Below, piece after piece: positions 17,119-25,523 of a stretch of DNA of 40,391 nt. The notes beneath the pieces were generated by a model. The model saw nothing but the letters and a program-made list of their open reading frames with translations, had not been told where the DNA came from and made no database searches. A program made the translations under genes and the position numbers. The stretch lies in the NCBI GenBank assembly GCA_903881085.1, contig CAIRSA010000367.1, positions 1 through 40,391 of the forward strand, in the 5' to 3' direction. The stretch is from an uncultured Acidobacteriia bacterium (GTDB lineage Bacteria; Acidobacteriota; Terriglobia; Bryobacterales; Bryobacteraceae). The stretch's first letter is position 1; the number at the start of each line of letters is the position of its first letter.

Positions 17119-18729
17119 GTGGCTACTCCCCACGCAGACGCGCACGACCGCGAATGGAGGCCCGCGCATAACCATTGGGCCGTTGGCCTGACGGTCACAC
17201 TGGCCACGTTCATGGAGGTGCTCGATACCTCCATCGCCAACGTGGCGCTGCCGCACATCGCTGGAAACCTGGGCGCCACGCAGGAGGAGTCGACGTGGAT
17301 TCTTACCAGTTATCTGGTATCGAACGCGGTCATCCTGTCCATCAGCGCGTGGCTTTCCACTCGCTCTGGCCGCAAGCGTTTCTACATGACCTCGGTGCTG
17401 CTGTTCACCATCAGTTCGCTGATGTGCGGTCTTGCGCCGAGCCTCGGCTTGCTGGTGTTGTTCCGTATTCTGCAGGGCGTGGGTGGCGGAGGTTTTGCGC
17501 CGAGTGAACAGGCCATTCTGGCCGACACATTTCTTGCCCATCAACGCGGTATGGGTTTCGCGTTATATGGGGCGGCAGTTGTGATCGCTCCCGCAATCGG
17601 CCCGACACTGGGCGGTTGGATCACAGACAATTACAGTTGGCACTGGATCTTCTTCATCAACGTTCCTATTGGCATTATTTCGCTATTTCTGACGCAGCGA
17701 CTGGTGGAAGATCCACCGTATCTCAAGCGCGAACAGCAGCGCGTTAGGGCCGCGAAATCAAGTATCGACTATATCGGCTTCGCATTGGTCGCAGTGGGGA
17801 TCGGCGCATTGCAGATTGTGCTCGATAAGGGCCAGTCCGAAGATTGGTTCGAATCCGGCTGGATCACCGTCACCACTATCTTCGCCGTCATCACGCTGAT
17901 CATCTGGGTCAGGTGGGAATGGAAGCAGGAGAACCCGATCGTCAACGTGCGCCTGTTCAAAGGTCGCAACTTCGCGGCTGCCATGTTGTTCGCCTTCGTG
18001 CTTGGCATGGTTCTGAATGGCACTACTGTTCTGCTGCCGCAGTTCCTGCAGTCATCGCTCGGCTACGATGCTACTAAGGCAGGTGAAGCGCTCGCCGGCG
18101 GCGTTTTCATAATGCTGGTGATGATGCCGGTGGCTGGGTTCTTCGTAGCGAAAGTGGATCCACGAAAGATGATGGGCTTCGGCTTCTTCGTCACCGCCAG
18201 CGCGCTGTACTATATGTCGAGGCACCTGAACCCGCACATGGACTTCGCCACGGCGGCAACCATTCGCACATTCCAAACGGCTGGCCTCCCGTTCATTTTC
18301 CTGCCGTCGAACACGCTCGCCTATGTGGGTATTCCGCGCACGCAGAACAATCAGGTCTCAGACATGAACGTGTTTGTGCGCAATATCGGCGGCAGTATCG
18401 GCATCTCATTGCTGAGCGCCATGCTCACACGTACCACCCAGCAAAATCAGAATGCACTCATACGCCACACCTACACTGGTAACCCGGCCTTTGAGAATCT
18501 GGTGAATGGCATCAGCCAGCGTCTGAAAGCTGCAGGGCTTGATGCGGCAACTGCCACGCAGCAAGGCTACGCGCGCGTGATGCAGATGCTGCAACTTCAG
18601 GCCGCGACGATGGCCTACGTGCAGGTAATCACCCTGATGGCAATCGTTGTGGTGTGCCTGGTGCCATTGCCGATGATCATGCGCCGCGCTCCGAAGAACA
18701 ATCCGACCGGGGAAATTCCGGCGCACTAG
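17119..18729 (+). CDS. MFS multidrug efflux transporter, EmrB/QacA (DHA2) family
   Basis: A 536-residue inner-membrane transporter of the drug:H+ antiporter-2 family with about 14 hydrophobic segments. Motif D1 (FMEVLDTSIANVALPHIAG) is in the first helix, motif A (STRSGRKRFYM) follows helix 2, and motif C (IAPAIGPTLGGWITDNYSWHW) is in helix 5, ending in the FFINVPIG typical of EmrB. The GTG start at 17119 lies three bases after the adaptor stop, so the pair forms an operon. Substrates cannot be told from sequence. No TolC-type gene or regulator is adjacent. The C-terminus is 3 bases from a convergent gene. Confidence 0.92.
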   Translation: MATPHADAHDREWRPAHNHWAVGLTVTLATFMEVLDTSIANVALPHIAGNLGATQEESTWILTSYLVSNAVILSISAWLSTRSGRKRFYMTSVLLFTISSLMCGLAPSLGLLVLFRILQGVGGGGFAPSEQAILADTFLAHQRGMGFALYGAAVVIAPAIGPTLGGWITDNYSWHWIFFINVPIGIISLFLTQRLVEDPPYLKREQQRVRAAKSSIDYIGFALVAVGIGALQIVLDKGQSEDWFESGWITVTTIFAVITLIIWVRWEWKQENPIVNVRLFKGRNFAAAMLFAFVLGMVLNGTTVLLPQFLQSSLGYDATKAGEALAGGVFIMLVMMPVAGFFVAKVDPRKMMGFGFFVTASALYYMSRHLNPHMDFATAATIRTFQTAGLPFIFLPSNTLAYVGIPRTQNNQVSDMNVFVRNIGGSIGISLLSAMLTRTTQQNQNALIRHTYTGNPAFENLVNGISQRLKAAGLDAATATQQGYARVMQMLQLQAATMAYVQVITLMAIVVVCLVPLPMIMRRAPKNNPTGEIPAH

Positions 18730-18732
18730 GGT

Positions 18733-19350
18733 CTATTCGGTCTCTCGGATCTGTTGCAGGCGAGCCTGTTGGTTGCCCGTCAACTCGCGTTCGACGGCCG
18801 CAGTAAGAAGACCTGCCGCATCCATTGCTCGAATATGGACCCGGTCCTTATCGCGATTCGATGTGAGCTTCATCTTGAGCAGATCGACGACTGGGATCAC
18901 CATCACATCTTGTCCCAGAATCATCTTCGGCACGGGATTAATTGCTGGAGTGGGGGAGTCGTAATGCGGGCGAACCTTCTCGCCACTGAATACCAGATGA
19001 ACCGCATTCCTGGCAGAGTCTGTTTCGCCGTAGACTAACATGTCCACACCAGCCTCATGGCGAAAACGAAAGCCATGCAAGTACGCCATCTCTTTTAGCC
19101 TTTCCAGATCAGCTCTGCGGATCATCAGGTCAACGTCGCGCGTTAGCGTTGTGTGCTCAGGGTTGGCTTCCTCTACGTGAATCAGCACGGCAAGTCCACC
19201 CACAACTTCGTAAGGAATGGCCTCGGTTGCTAAAGCACCGGTAATCTTGTGCATGATCCCAACAAGCCCGAAAAGCCATTCTTCAAACAAGATGTTTACC
19301 GCTTCCCCCTTCGTCGCCGCATCCGCAAGAAACTGCTCAAAGGTAACCAT
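18733..19350 (-). CDS. AbiEii-like nucleotidyltransferase-fold protein
   Basis: A 205-residue protein. VVGGLAVLIHVEE, then TRDVDLMI about 20 residues later, is the GG...TxDxD signature of the DNA polymerase-beta/MNT nucleotidyltransferase fold seen in AbiEii and relatives. Later parts (VVDLLKMKLTSNRDKDRVHIRAM) match the AbiEii-type C-terminal helix block, with LxxLKLxxxRxKDxxDI spacing. Such proteins occur as toxins of type IV or MNT modules, but also as solitary genes of unknown role. No clear antitoxin (AbiEi or HEPN) is adjacent. It is convergent with the efflux gene; its start is 80 bases from the DUF72 stop codon. Confidence 0.72.
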   Translation of the reverse strand: MVTFEQFLADAATKGEAVNILFEEWLFGLVGIMHKITGALATEAIPYEVVGGLAVLIHVEEANPEHTTLTRDVDLMIRRADLERLKEMAYLHGFRFRHEAGVDMLVYGETDSARNAVHLVFSGEKVRPHYDSPTPAINPVPKMILGQDVMVIPVVDLLKMKLTSNRDKDRVHIRAMDAAGLLTAAVERELTGNQQARLQQIRETE

Positions 19351-19376
19351 GGTGACGCTTCAATTCTAACGCAGAG

Positions 19377-19405
19377 TCCGAAGCCCACTCCAAGAAGGCT
19401 TCGGA
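19377..19405. terminator. Stem-loop between two minus-strand genes
   Basis: Perfect nine-base arms TCCGAAGCC / GGCTTCGGA enclose an 11-base loop. They stand 25 bases after the DUF72 stop on the minus strand. There is no clear T-run, so termination is likely but not certain. Confidence 0.5.
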
Positions 19406-19430
19406 CGTTCTGTCGTTTGGGGGAGACTGT

Positions 19431-20291
19431 TTAAGCAACTGCGCGGAACAGTTCAGGCTGACGCGTGATGGCTTTGGCAGCCGGGCGCTCGACGCCTTCT
19501 ACCATCGTTTCCAGGGTCAGCGCGTTGTACACCGAGTTGCCAGCGATGTTGTTGGTGAACACCACGAACGACGATGCCGCGTGTTGGTGAATACGGTCGA
19601 TGCGCAGCTTCCATGCATTCAGTTCCTCACGTGTGTAGAAGTATTCGGCTGGCTGAACCGCGGAAGCCTCTTTGCCGAAATCGTTCAACCAGTTGTGATG
19701 ATCGCGGCCATGCAACCGCACATAACCAACAGCGGAAGTTAAGAAGGAGGTGGGCGGCATCGCTTTCACATGCGCGGGTTGGTCGATATTCACAAACCCC
19801 ACACGGTAGTCGATCATCGTCCCCACCGCCTCTTCCATCATCCAGCTGGCATGACGCATTTCCGCAACCAGGGGAAATTCGTGGAATGCCCTCCGCAACT
19901 GAATGAAAAACTCGCGATTTTCAGCCGTGTAGCGAAACGCCCACGGAAACTGCATCACAATGCAGCCCAGCTTTTTCGCGCTCATCAACGGCCACAACCC
20001 ATCCTTGAATGCTTTGATGTCGGCAGAGTCGAGCATCCGGTCGTGGGTGAACTTCTTCCACAGCCCCGCAGTGAACTGGAAGCGCGGATTCTTGGCCACC
20101 TTGCTCAGCCACAACCGCGACGATTCCTCGCGCACTGGGCCGTTAAAGGTCTGGTCCAACTCCAGCGTGTCGAACGACTCCGCCAGCAAAGATAGCTGGT
20201 GGCGCTCTTTCGCCTCCCGCTTTGAATAGATGGTCCCGGTCCATTCCGGATGGGCCCAACCTGAGACGCCACAACGTAATTGAGAGATCAT
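19431..20291 (-). CDS. DUF72 (YecE-like) TIM-barrel protein
   Basis: A 286-residue DUF72 protein. Diagnostic parts are RCGVSGWAHPEWTGTIY at the N-terminus, LELDQTFNGPV (family: VEInsTFY), WKKFTHDRML (family: kf..iTH...l), LGCIVMQFPWAFRYTAEN (family: lG.lL.QlP..f), EMRHASW (family: EfRh.sW) and VYVRLHGR-like YVRLHGRD. The reaction is not established; the barrel resembles metal-dependent sugar isomerases and endonuclease IV. The ATG at 20291 has GAAGGAG eight bases upstream. It appears to be a single-gene unit. Confidence 0.9.
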   Translation of the reverse strand: MISQLRCGVSGWAHPEWTGTIYSKREAKERHQLSLLAESFDTLELDQTFNGPVREESSRLWLSKVAKNPRFQFTAGLWKKFTHDRMLDSADIKAFKDGLWPLMSAKKLGCIVMQFPWAFRYTAENREFFIQLRRAFHEFPLVAEMRHASWMMEEAVGTMIDYRVGFVNIDQPAHVKAMPPTSFLTSAVGYVRLHGRDHHNWLNDFGKEASAVQPAEYFYTREELNAWKLRIDRIHQHAASSFVVFTNNIAGNSVYNALTLETMVEGVERPAAKAITRQPELFRAVA

Positions 20292-20462
20292 TTTGCCAGC
20301 TCCTTCGCTTTTTCTTCGATTTCGCTTTTTGTTCGCCTTCAGAATAGCGCAGGTAGGGAATCAGGTCAAGAATTATTTTTAGAAAGATTTTAGTGTGAAA
20401 TTTCAACGCACCGTAACATTTGCTACTTGGGAAGCGTTCTAATATCAAATCCCCGTTACGAC

Positions 20463-20506
20463 AAGCGGGCGCACTCACCCCTTTCACCCAAGAAAAGCGC
20501 CCGCTT
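20463..20506. repeat. Inverted repeat in a 295-base non-coding stretch
   Basis: Ten-base arms AAGCGGGCGC (20463-20472) and GCGCCCGCTT (20497-20506) flank a 24-base loop. The region 20292-20586 is more AT-rich than its surroundings and holds no gene that I can support. The repeat lies beyond the 3' end of the VapC remnant and upstream of the DUF72 gene (both minus strand), so it could be an old terminator. Confidence 0.4.
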
Positions 20507-20586
20507 AACTCCCTTTGAAAAGTTAAGCTTCCCTGGATTGGGCGAAGTGTGTCTGCTCGTCAGGCTTATTTACTTCAGTAACAAAT

Positions 20587-20799
20587 TCAGGCGGAATAAA
20601 ATTGGAATTCGGGAATGAGTGCACGGAAGCCTTCCTGCTCGAAATGCCGGTCGTTTGTGAGGGCTTCAGTGAGGCCTTCGCTACGCATCGTTTGCATGGA
20701 GATGCAATCGACTGGTCTGTAGTCTTTGTCAGGCCGGGCAGAGTAGAGTTGCGATCCTGAGAGGAAAGCTGATCTGTTCTTGAGAACGATGGGAATCAC
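20587..20799 (-). pseudogene. C-terminal remnant of a VapC-type PIN toxin
   Basis: About 70 codons whose last 50 match the end of a PIN-domain toxin: LYSARPDKDY, DCISMQTMRSEGLTEALTND and RHFEQEGFRALIPEF. In intact PIN proteins this part holds the last acidic active-site residues and follows about 85 residues with the first catalytic Asp, which are missing here. Upstream, another frame encodes AQVSDLAQQALEDYSAEE, which looks like the tail of an antitoxin, but this is weak. The module appears to have been deleted internally, leaving a non-functional stub. Confidence 0.7.
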
Positions 20800-20885
20800 T
20801 CTTCTGCTGAGTAGTCCTCTAACGCTTGTTGCGCCAGATCACTGACCTGCGCAAGCGATGTCCCTATCACCACTCTAACAACTTC

Positions 20886-20921
20886 AAAAAGAGCTGGCAG
20901 GCCGGACAAGCCTGCCAGCTC
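20886..20921 (-). terminator. Rho-independent terminator of the FAH-family gene
   Basis: On the minus strand an 11-base perfect stem (GAGCTGGCAGG / CCTGCCAGCTC) with a nine-base loop is followed by TTTTT. It begins six bases after the stop codon at 20928. Confidence 0.95.
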
Positions 20922-20927
20922 CCCTCA

Positions 20928-21785
20928 TTAAGCTTCCAAAACTACCGGGTTGCTCAAGCTGCCCAAACCTTCCACTTCCACAACGCACACATCGCCATCG
21001 CGCAGCAGCCGTGGCGGCTTGCGCGCGAAACCGACTCCAGCGGGCGTGCCAGTGGAGATCACATCGCCTGGTTCCAGCGTGATCACTTTCGAGATGTACT
21101 CGATCAAATCAGGAATACGGAAGATCAGGTGCTTGGTGTTCGAGCTCTGCAGCACTTCGCCGCTCACAATCATCTTGATGTCGAGGTTGTGCGGATCGGC
21201 CACTTCGTCAGCGGTCACAATATACGGGCCCATCGGCGCAAACGTATCCGGCGACTTGCCCATCAGCCACTGAGTGGTCGCCAGTTGCAAATCCCGCGCG
21301 CTCACATCGTTCAAGTTCATGTACCCGAACACATGCTGCTGCCAGTCGGCTGCGGCGATGCGCTTTCCGCCCTTACCGATCACCAGCGCGAATTCTGCTT
21401 CGTAATCGGGCTGCGTGGAATCCTTCGGAAGGATGATGGTCTCGCCCGATCCGATCACGCTGTTGGTGAATTTCGAGAAGATTGTGGGAACCTTGGGGAT
21501 CTCCATGTTCGACTCAATCGCATGGTCGCGGTAGTTCAGACCAACGCAGAAAATCTTGTTCGGCTTGGGTACTGGGGCCAGCAGATGAGCCGTCGCGAAG
21601 TCCACTTTCGCGGAGGCTGGCGCGGCTGCAACATACTGAGAAATCTTGGTCAGGGCATCGCCGCCACCCTCAATGATCGAGACCACGCTGGAGAACCCGG
21701 CTCCGATTAAGGAGACGATCTGGCCATCGACAAGGACTCCGGGCTCAGCGGCTCCGGCGGCACGTTTGAAAGTTAATAATCGCAT
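20928..21785 (-). CDS. Fumarylacetoacetate hydrolase (FAH) family protein
   Basis: A 285-residue soluble enzyme of the FAH superfamily, which hydrolyses or decarboxylates 2-oxo acids such as acylpyruvates using a divalent metal. Family marks are NKIFCVGLNYRDHA, YEAEFALVIGK (metal-binding E-x-E region), GYMNLNDVSARDLQ, KSPDTFAPMGPYIV and VISTGTPAGVGF. The N-terminal domain (LLTFKRAAGAAEPGVLVDG) is also typical. The exact substrate is unclear. The start ATG at 21785 has pyrimidine-rich sequence in front and no ribosome-binding site. It is divergent from the SDR gene by 44 bases, so the two may share regulation in one catabolic pathway. Confidence 0.9.
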   Translation of the reverse strand: MRLLTFKRAAGAAEPGVLVDGQIVSLIGAGFSSVVSIIEGGGDALTKISQYVAAAPASAKVDFATAHLLAPVPKPNKIFCVGLNYRDHAIESNMEIPKVPTIFSKFTNSVIGSGETIILPKDSTQPDYEAEFALVIGKGGKRIAAADWQQHVFGYMNLNDVSARDLQLATTQWLMGKSPDTFAPMGPYIVTADEVADPHNLDIKMIVSGEVLQSSNTKHLIFRIPDLIEYISKVITLEPGDVISTGTPAGVGFARKPPRLLRDGDVCVVEVEGLGSLSNPVVLEA

Positions 21786-21800
21786 AGAAGGAGAAAACTA

Positions 21801-21833
21801 TTGTATCATCACGTTTTCAGCATATTTTTATGA
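21801..21833 (+). other. Possible leader mini-ORF coupled to the SDR gene
   Basis: A TTG at 21801, seven bases after AGAAGGAG, opens a ten-codon frame (MYHHVFSIFL) whose TGA overlaps the ATG of the SDR gene (ATGA). The SDR start itself has no ribosome-binding site, so coupled re-initiation is plausible. This is pattern-based only. Confidence 0.35.
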
Positions 21834-22603
21834 GTATTGAATCCCTGTTCTCCCTCAAAGACAAAGTTGCCGTCGTTTTAGGCGGCACCAGCGGTATCGG
21901 AAAGGCCATTGCACTTGGTTACGTAAAGGCCGGCGCTACGGTTATTGCCAGCAGCCGTGGCCAGGAAAAGGTGGACGCTACTGCTACTGAACTGGAAGCG
22001 ATGGGTTCGAAGACCCTGCGCATTACCAGCGATGTGCATGATCGCGCCAGCCTCGACGCTCTTTGCAAAGCCACGGTCGACACCTTCGGCCGCGTCGACA
22101 TTTTGGTTGTCACCTCCGGCGCGCTGTTCAAAGCACCTTCGGCTGAAATGTCGGAAGAAGATTTCTGCCGCGTGGTGGATGCCAACCTCAACGGCAGCTT
22201 CCGCGCCAACCAGATTTTCGGCCGCCAGATGATCGCCCAGGGTGGCGGCGTCATTATCGACACCTGCTCGCTCACCAGCTTCGTCAGCTTCGGCGAAGTT
22301 ACCCCGTATGCATCGAGCAAGGCTGGCGTCGTCATGCTCATCAAGTCGCTTGCCTGCGAATGGGCCAAGTACAACATCCGCGTCAATGGCATCGCACCAG
22401 GCGTGTTCCGCACATCGCTGAACTCCAAAGCGCTCGATACGCCGGGCCGCAGCGACGCGATCATCGCTCACACGCCAATGGGTAAAATCGGCAACGTCGA
22501 CGATTTGGCCGGCACTGCGATCTACCTCGCTAGCGATGCCAGCAGCTTTGTCACTGGGCAGATCATCGCCGTGGATGGCGGCTTCCTCGCCAAAGGCATC
22601 TAA
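21830..22603 (+). CDS. Short-chain dehydrogenase/reductase (SDR)
   Basis: A 257-residue classical SDR. The NAD(P)-binding motif is GGTSGIGKA at about residue 18, and DILVVTSGA replaces the usual NNAG strand. Catalytic Ser147 (DTCSLTS), Tyr160 and Lys164 (YASSK) are all present. The C-terminal FVTGQIIAVDGGF is the usual SDR ending. It oxidises or reduces a hydroxy or keto group on a substrate that cannot be named; relatives act on gluconate or 3-oxoacyl derivatives. The divergent FAH-family gene and the closely following helical protein suggest a small catabolic locus. Confidence 0.93.
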   Translation: MSIESLFSLKDKVAVVLGGTSGIGKAIALGYVKAGATVIASSRGQEKVDATATELEAMGSKTLRITSDVHDRASLDALCKATVDTFGRVDILVVTSGALFKAPSAEMSEEDFCRVVDANLNGSFRANQIFGRQMIAQGGGVIIDTCSLTSFVSFGEVTPYASSKAGVVMLIKSLACEWAKYNIRVNGIAPGVFRTSLNSKALDTPGRSDAIIAHTPMGKIGNVDDLAGTAIYLASDASSFVTGQIIAVDGGFLAKGI

Positions 22604-22614
22604 CGGTTCCGCAC

Positions 22615-22977
22615 ATGATGCTCGACCCACAGGGCGACCTGGAGAAAGAGTTCGTGCAAGCCGCCCTGGCCAGGTCAAAGTACCTGCGCCAGGGCGACGC
22701 TACTAAAGCTGGCCGCGAGCGCGAGAAATTGTTCTCAATTTCCAGCCGAATCCGTGCGCTGGAAGACCGTGGCCTAACCGTTTTGCGCCGCATCGCAGGC
22801 AGCCAGGATGCAGAATTGAAACTGCTCGCCGCCGCAGGACTTCTTGAAATCGATAAGGCTTTTGCCGTAGCAGTGCTACAGAAAGTTCGCCAGGGCCGCG
22901 ACGAATCTAAGGCCTTCGATGCAGAAATGATGTTGAAAGAATGGGACTTAGGTATGAAGCCAGAGTTCTGGGCTTAG
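22615..22977 (+). CDS. Small helical protein, DUF2019-like (HEAT-type)
   Basis: A 120-residue all-helical protein resembling DUF2019 proteins. The pattern is QAALARSKYLRQGDATKAGRE, then LLAAAGLLEIDKAFAVAVLQ and a final short helix with AEMMLKEWD. It has no catalytic motif, signal or membrane segment. It begins 11 bases after the SDR stop and is probably co-transcribed. The ATG at 22615 is followed directly by a second ATG that could equally serve. A protein-binding role is a guess. Confidence 0.65.
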   Translation: MMLDPQGDLEKEFVQAALARSKYLRQGDATKAGREREKLFSISSRIRALEDRGLTVLRRIAGSQDAELKLLAAAGLLEIDKAFAVAVLQKVRQGRDESKAFDAEMMLKEWDLGMKPEFWA

Positions 22978-23029
22978 AATTACACAACTATTACATTTCT
23001 CTTGACAATTGCCTGCTAATGTGGGAATT

Positions 23030-23890
23030 GTGAAGGCAACAGTTACTACCATCGAAAACCGCTCAGCTGTCAACGGGGTTACGACCATCGCTCTGCTCTT
23101 CCTGCATATTGGGGCAATTGCGGCGTTTTTTTATGTGACGATCCCGGCCGTTCTTACGGGCATCGCACTTTATTGGATTTGCATCGGCTTCGGAATTGGC
23201 CTCGGCTATCACCGCCTGCATACCCACCGCTCTTATGAAGTTCCGAAGTGGCTGGAATACTTCTTTGCTCTCTGCGGCACCATGACGCTGGAAGGCGGAC
23301 CGATCTTCTGGGTGGCCACGCACCGCGTTCACCATCAGAAGAGCGATCAACCCGGCGATCCACATTCGCCGCGTGACGGCCGTTTCTGGTCGCACATGGG
23401 CTGGATCATCTTCGGTGAAGCCAAGCACAACAATACGGCGGTGATGTCCAAGTATGCGCCCGATCTGGCGCGCGATCCATTCTATCGCTGGCTCAATACC
23501 TATCACTTTGTTCCACTGGTTCTTTCGGCCATCCCGCTGTACTACTTCGGCGGTATTCCCATGTTGCTGTGGGGCGGTCCGCTGCGCATCGTGCTTGGCC
23601 TGCACGCAACCTGGTTGGTCAATTCAGCCACGCACTTGTGGGGTTCACGCCGCTTCAAGACGCGCGACGATTCACGCAACAACTGGTGGGTCGCGTTCCT
23701 CACCATGGGCGAAGGCTGGCACAACAATCACCACGCTCACCCCACTTCCGCTCGTCACGGCCTTGTGTGGTATGAAGTGGATATCACCTGGATGACCATT
23801 AGTCTGCTCAATGCGATTGGCTTAGCCAAGAAGGTGAAAGTAGCCAAGGTAACGTCTGTTGTGAACGAAGAAGACGTTATCGCAGCTTAA
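23030..23890 (+). CDS. Membrane fatty acid desaturase, acyl-CoA delta-9 type
   Basis: A 286-residue di-iron desaturase with about four membrane helices. The three His boxes are in order: HRLHTHR, HRVHH and HNNHH, with further conserved parts GGPIFWVATHR, DPHSPRDGRFWSHMGW and NSATHLWG. It introduces a double bond into saturated acyl chains in the inner membrane and so adjusts lipid fluidity. I start it at the GTG at 23030 (MKATVTTIENRS); a GTG at 23021 and a TTG further upstream are alternatives. TTGACA at 23002-23007 looks like a -35 box but has no good -10 partner. A two-component pair follows in the same orientation after 29 bases and might control it. Confidence 0.92.
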   Translation: MKATVTTIENRSAVNGVTTIALLFLHIGAIAAFFYVTIPAVLTGIALYWICIGFGIGLGYHRLHTHRSYEVPKWLEYFFALCGTMTLEGGPIFWVATHRVHHQKSDQPGDPHSPRDGRFWSHMGWIIFGEAKHNNTAVMSKYAPDLARDPFYRWLNTYHFVPLVLSAIPLYYFGGIPMLLWGGPLRIVLGLHATWLVNSATHLWGSRRFKTRDDSRNNWWVAFLTMGEGWHNNHHAHPTSARHGLVWYEVDITWMTISLLNAIGLAKKVKVAKVTSVVNEEDVIAA

Positions 23891-23919
23891 CGCCCCCAAA
23901 CTCCGTTAAACTAAACGCT

Positions 23920-24804
23920 ATGGATGCTGGCGGGCAACGCAAGTCCATAGCGTTTTTTATTGCACTCGGCGCGTGTCTAGTCGCGTTGGCGGTGACGCTG
24001 AATATTGGCTGGATCGTCATCAACTGGCGGACCGGCATCATGTTGGTGTTGGGAATTATCTTTTTCCCGCTGATTATTGCGGGAATGGTTCTGAATACAA
24101 TTTTCCTAGTGCGCGAAATCCGCCGTAACGAACAACACGATAACTTCATCAACGCCATGACGCATGAGCTGAAAACGCCCATTGCGTCCATCCGGCTCTA
24201 TCTGGAAACGCTGAAGTCTCGCCAGCTTGACGAATCCAAGCGCCACGAATTCTACGACATCATGCTGGCCGATAGCGACCGCCTGCTGGGCACCATTGAA
24301 CAGGTATTGCGTGCCGGCCGCGTGCCGCGCGCCAGCAAACACAATCGCACTCGCATCGAACTGGCGCAAATGGTTCAGGAATGCCTGGCCATTACCCGCC
24401 GCCGTCATCACCTGCCGCCCGATGCGCTGAACTATTCCGGCGTCGAGAAGCCCACCGTGATGGGTGACCGCGAGGACCTCCAGTCGGCCGTGCTGAACCT
24501 GATCGATAATGCCATCAAGTATTCCGGCACTCAGGTGCGAGTCAAGGTGGAGGTCGCCCGCCTGGATCCCAAGCGCGTTGCCATCCGCGTGCGCGACCAG
24601 GGCATCGGTATCCCCGATACCGAGCTAAAACACATCTTCAAGCGCTTCTATCGCATTCCCGGCATGCGCGCAAAAGGTACCGGGCTTGGCCTGTTCATTG
24701 TCCGCTCTGTGATTCGCAAGCACGGCGGAAAGGTCTTCGCCGAAAGCGATGGCGCGGGACGGGGAAGCCTGTTCACAATTGAGCTGCCGAGTATACCAAG
24801 CTGA
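23920..24804 (+). CDS. Membrane sensor histidine kinase
   Basis: A 294-residue kinase with two membrane helices (about 10-35 and 38-63) and almost no periplasmic loop, which suggests sensing within the membrane. The dimerisation box FINAMTHELKTPIASIRLYL carries phospho-acceptor His82. The ATPase domain has the N box (NLIDNAIKYS), G1 (RDQGIGIP), F box (IFKRFYRIP) and G2 (GTGLGLFIV). The start ATG has no ribosome-binding site; TAAACT seven bases before it could be a -10 box of a leaderless message. The stop overlaps the regulator's ATG by one base. The adjacent desaturase makes a membrane-fluidity signal an attractive but unproven idea. Confidence 0.93.
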   Translation: MDAGGQRKSIAFFIALGACLVALAVTLNIGWIVINWRTGIMLVLGIIFFPLIIAGMVLNTIFLVREIRRNEQHDNFINAMTHELKTPIASIRLYLETLKSRQLDESKRHEFYDIMLADSDRLLGTIEQVLRAGRVPRASKHNRTRIELAQMVQECLAITRRRHHLPPDALNYSGVEKPTVMGDREDLQSAVLNLIDNAIKYSGTQVRVKVEVARLDPKRVAIRVRDQGIGIPDTELKHIFKRFYRIPGMRAKGTGLGLFIVRSVIRKHGGKVFAESDGAGRGSLFTIELPSIPS

Positions 24805-25520
24805 TGAGTAAAGTCCTGATCGTAGAAGACGAAACACACCTTGCCGACGGGTTGCGTTTTAACCTTGAGGCTGAAGGGTATGAAGTAGTCGTGGTAGACA
24901 ACGGGGAAGCGGCGCTGGAACTGTATAAGGGCGCCCAACCAGGATTCGACCTGATCCTGCTTGACGTGATGCTTCCTGGCTGTACAGGCTTCATCGTCGC
25001 CGCGGAGCTTCGCGCTGCGGGGCATTTTGTGCCCATCCTGATGCTGACCGCGCGCAGCCGGCCGGAAGACGTGCTTGCCGGATTTGAGGCAGGCGCCGAC
25101 GATTACCTTCCAAAGCCGTTTGAACTGCAGATTCTGATTGCGCGCATCCGCAGCCTGTTACGCCGCACGGAATGGATGCGCCCTTCCGCGCCACCCGCCA
25201 CGCGGGCCGACACGTTTGAGTTTGCCGGACGGGTGATCGATTTCAATGCCCTCGAATTACATGTGGGCACCGAAACATTGAAACTGACTTTGATGGAGGC
25301 GAACCTGTTGCGCTACCTGATTCGCCATGAAGGCAAAGCAGTTTCGCGCAAATCAATGCTCGAAGAGGTGTGGGAAGTGCGTGAAGACACAGATACTAGG
25401 GCGATCGACAACTTCATCGTTCGCCTTCGCAGGTATATCGAGAAGGATCCTTCCAAACCACAACACCTATTGACGGTGAGAGGGGTGGGCTACCGGTTTA
25501 CGGCAAACCCGAGGGGGTAG
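24804..25520 (+). CDS. OmpR/PhoB-type response regulator
   Basis: A 238-residue regulator. The receiver domain has the acidic pair E8/D9, phospho-acceptor Asp54 (LILLDVMLPG), Thr82 in MLTAR and Lys104 (YLPKPFE). The C-terminal winged helix (about 135-235) shows the OmpR pattern: LTLMEANLLRYLIRHEGKAVSRKSML in several conserved parts, DNFIVRLRRYIEKD as recognition helix, and TVRGVGYRFT at the wing. It is translationally coupled to the upstream kinase and almost touches the convergent rpmB stop (three bases between). Targets are unknown; the desaturase is a candidate. Confidence 0.95.
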   Translation: MSKVLIVEDETHLADGLRFNLEAEGYEVVVVDNGEAALELYKGAQPGFDLILLDVMLPGCTGFIVAAELRAAGHFVPILMLTARSRPEDVLAGFEAGADDYLPKPFELQILIARIRSLLRRTEWMRPSAPPATRADTFEFAGRVIDFNALELHVGTETLKLTLMEANLLRYLIRHEGKAVSRKSMLEEVWEVREDTDTRAIDNFIVRLRRYIEKDPSKPQHLLTVRGVGYRFTANPRG

Positions 25521-25523
25521 GTC

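Noticed and set aside
16021..17544. Long minus-strand frame of 507 codons opposite the efflux genes
   Set aside because: It overlaps two recognisable plus-strand genes and its translation has the His/Arg/Gly-rich look of an antisense shadow.
20515..20528. TGAAAAGTTA, similar to the start of the dispersed repeat
   Set aside because: Only ten bases match and the following palindrome is missing; this can arise by chance.
23002..23007. TTGACA as promoter of the desaturase gene
   Set aside because: No acceptable -10 box lies 16-18 bases downstream, and the spacing would put the transcript start inside or after the start codon.
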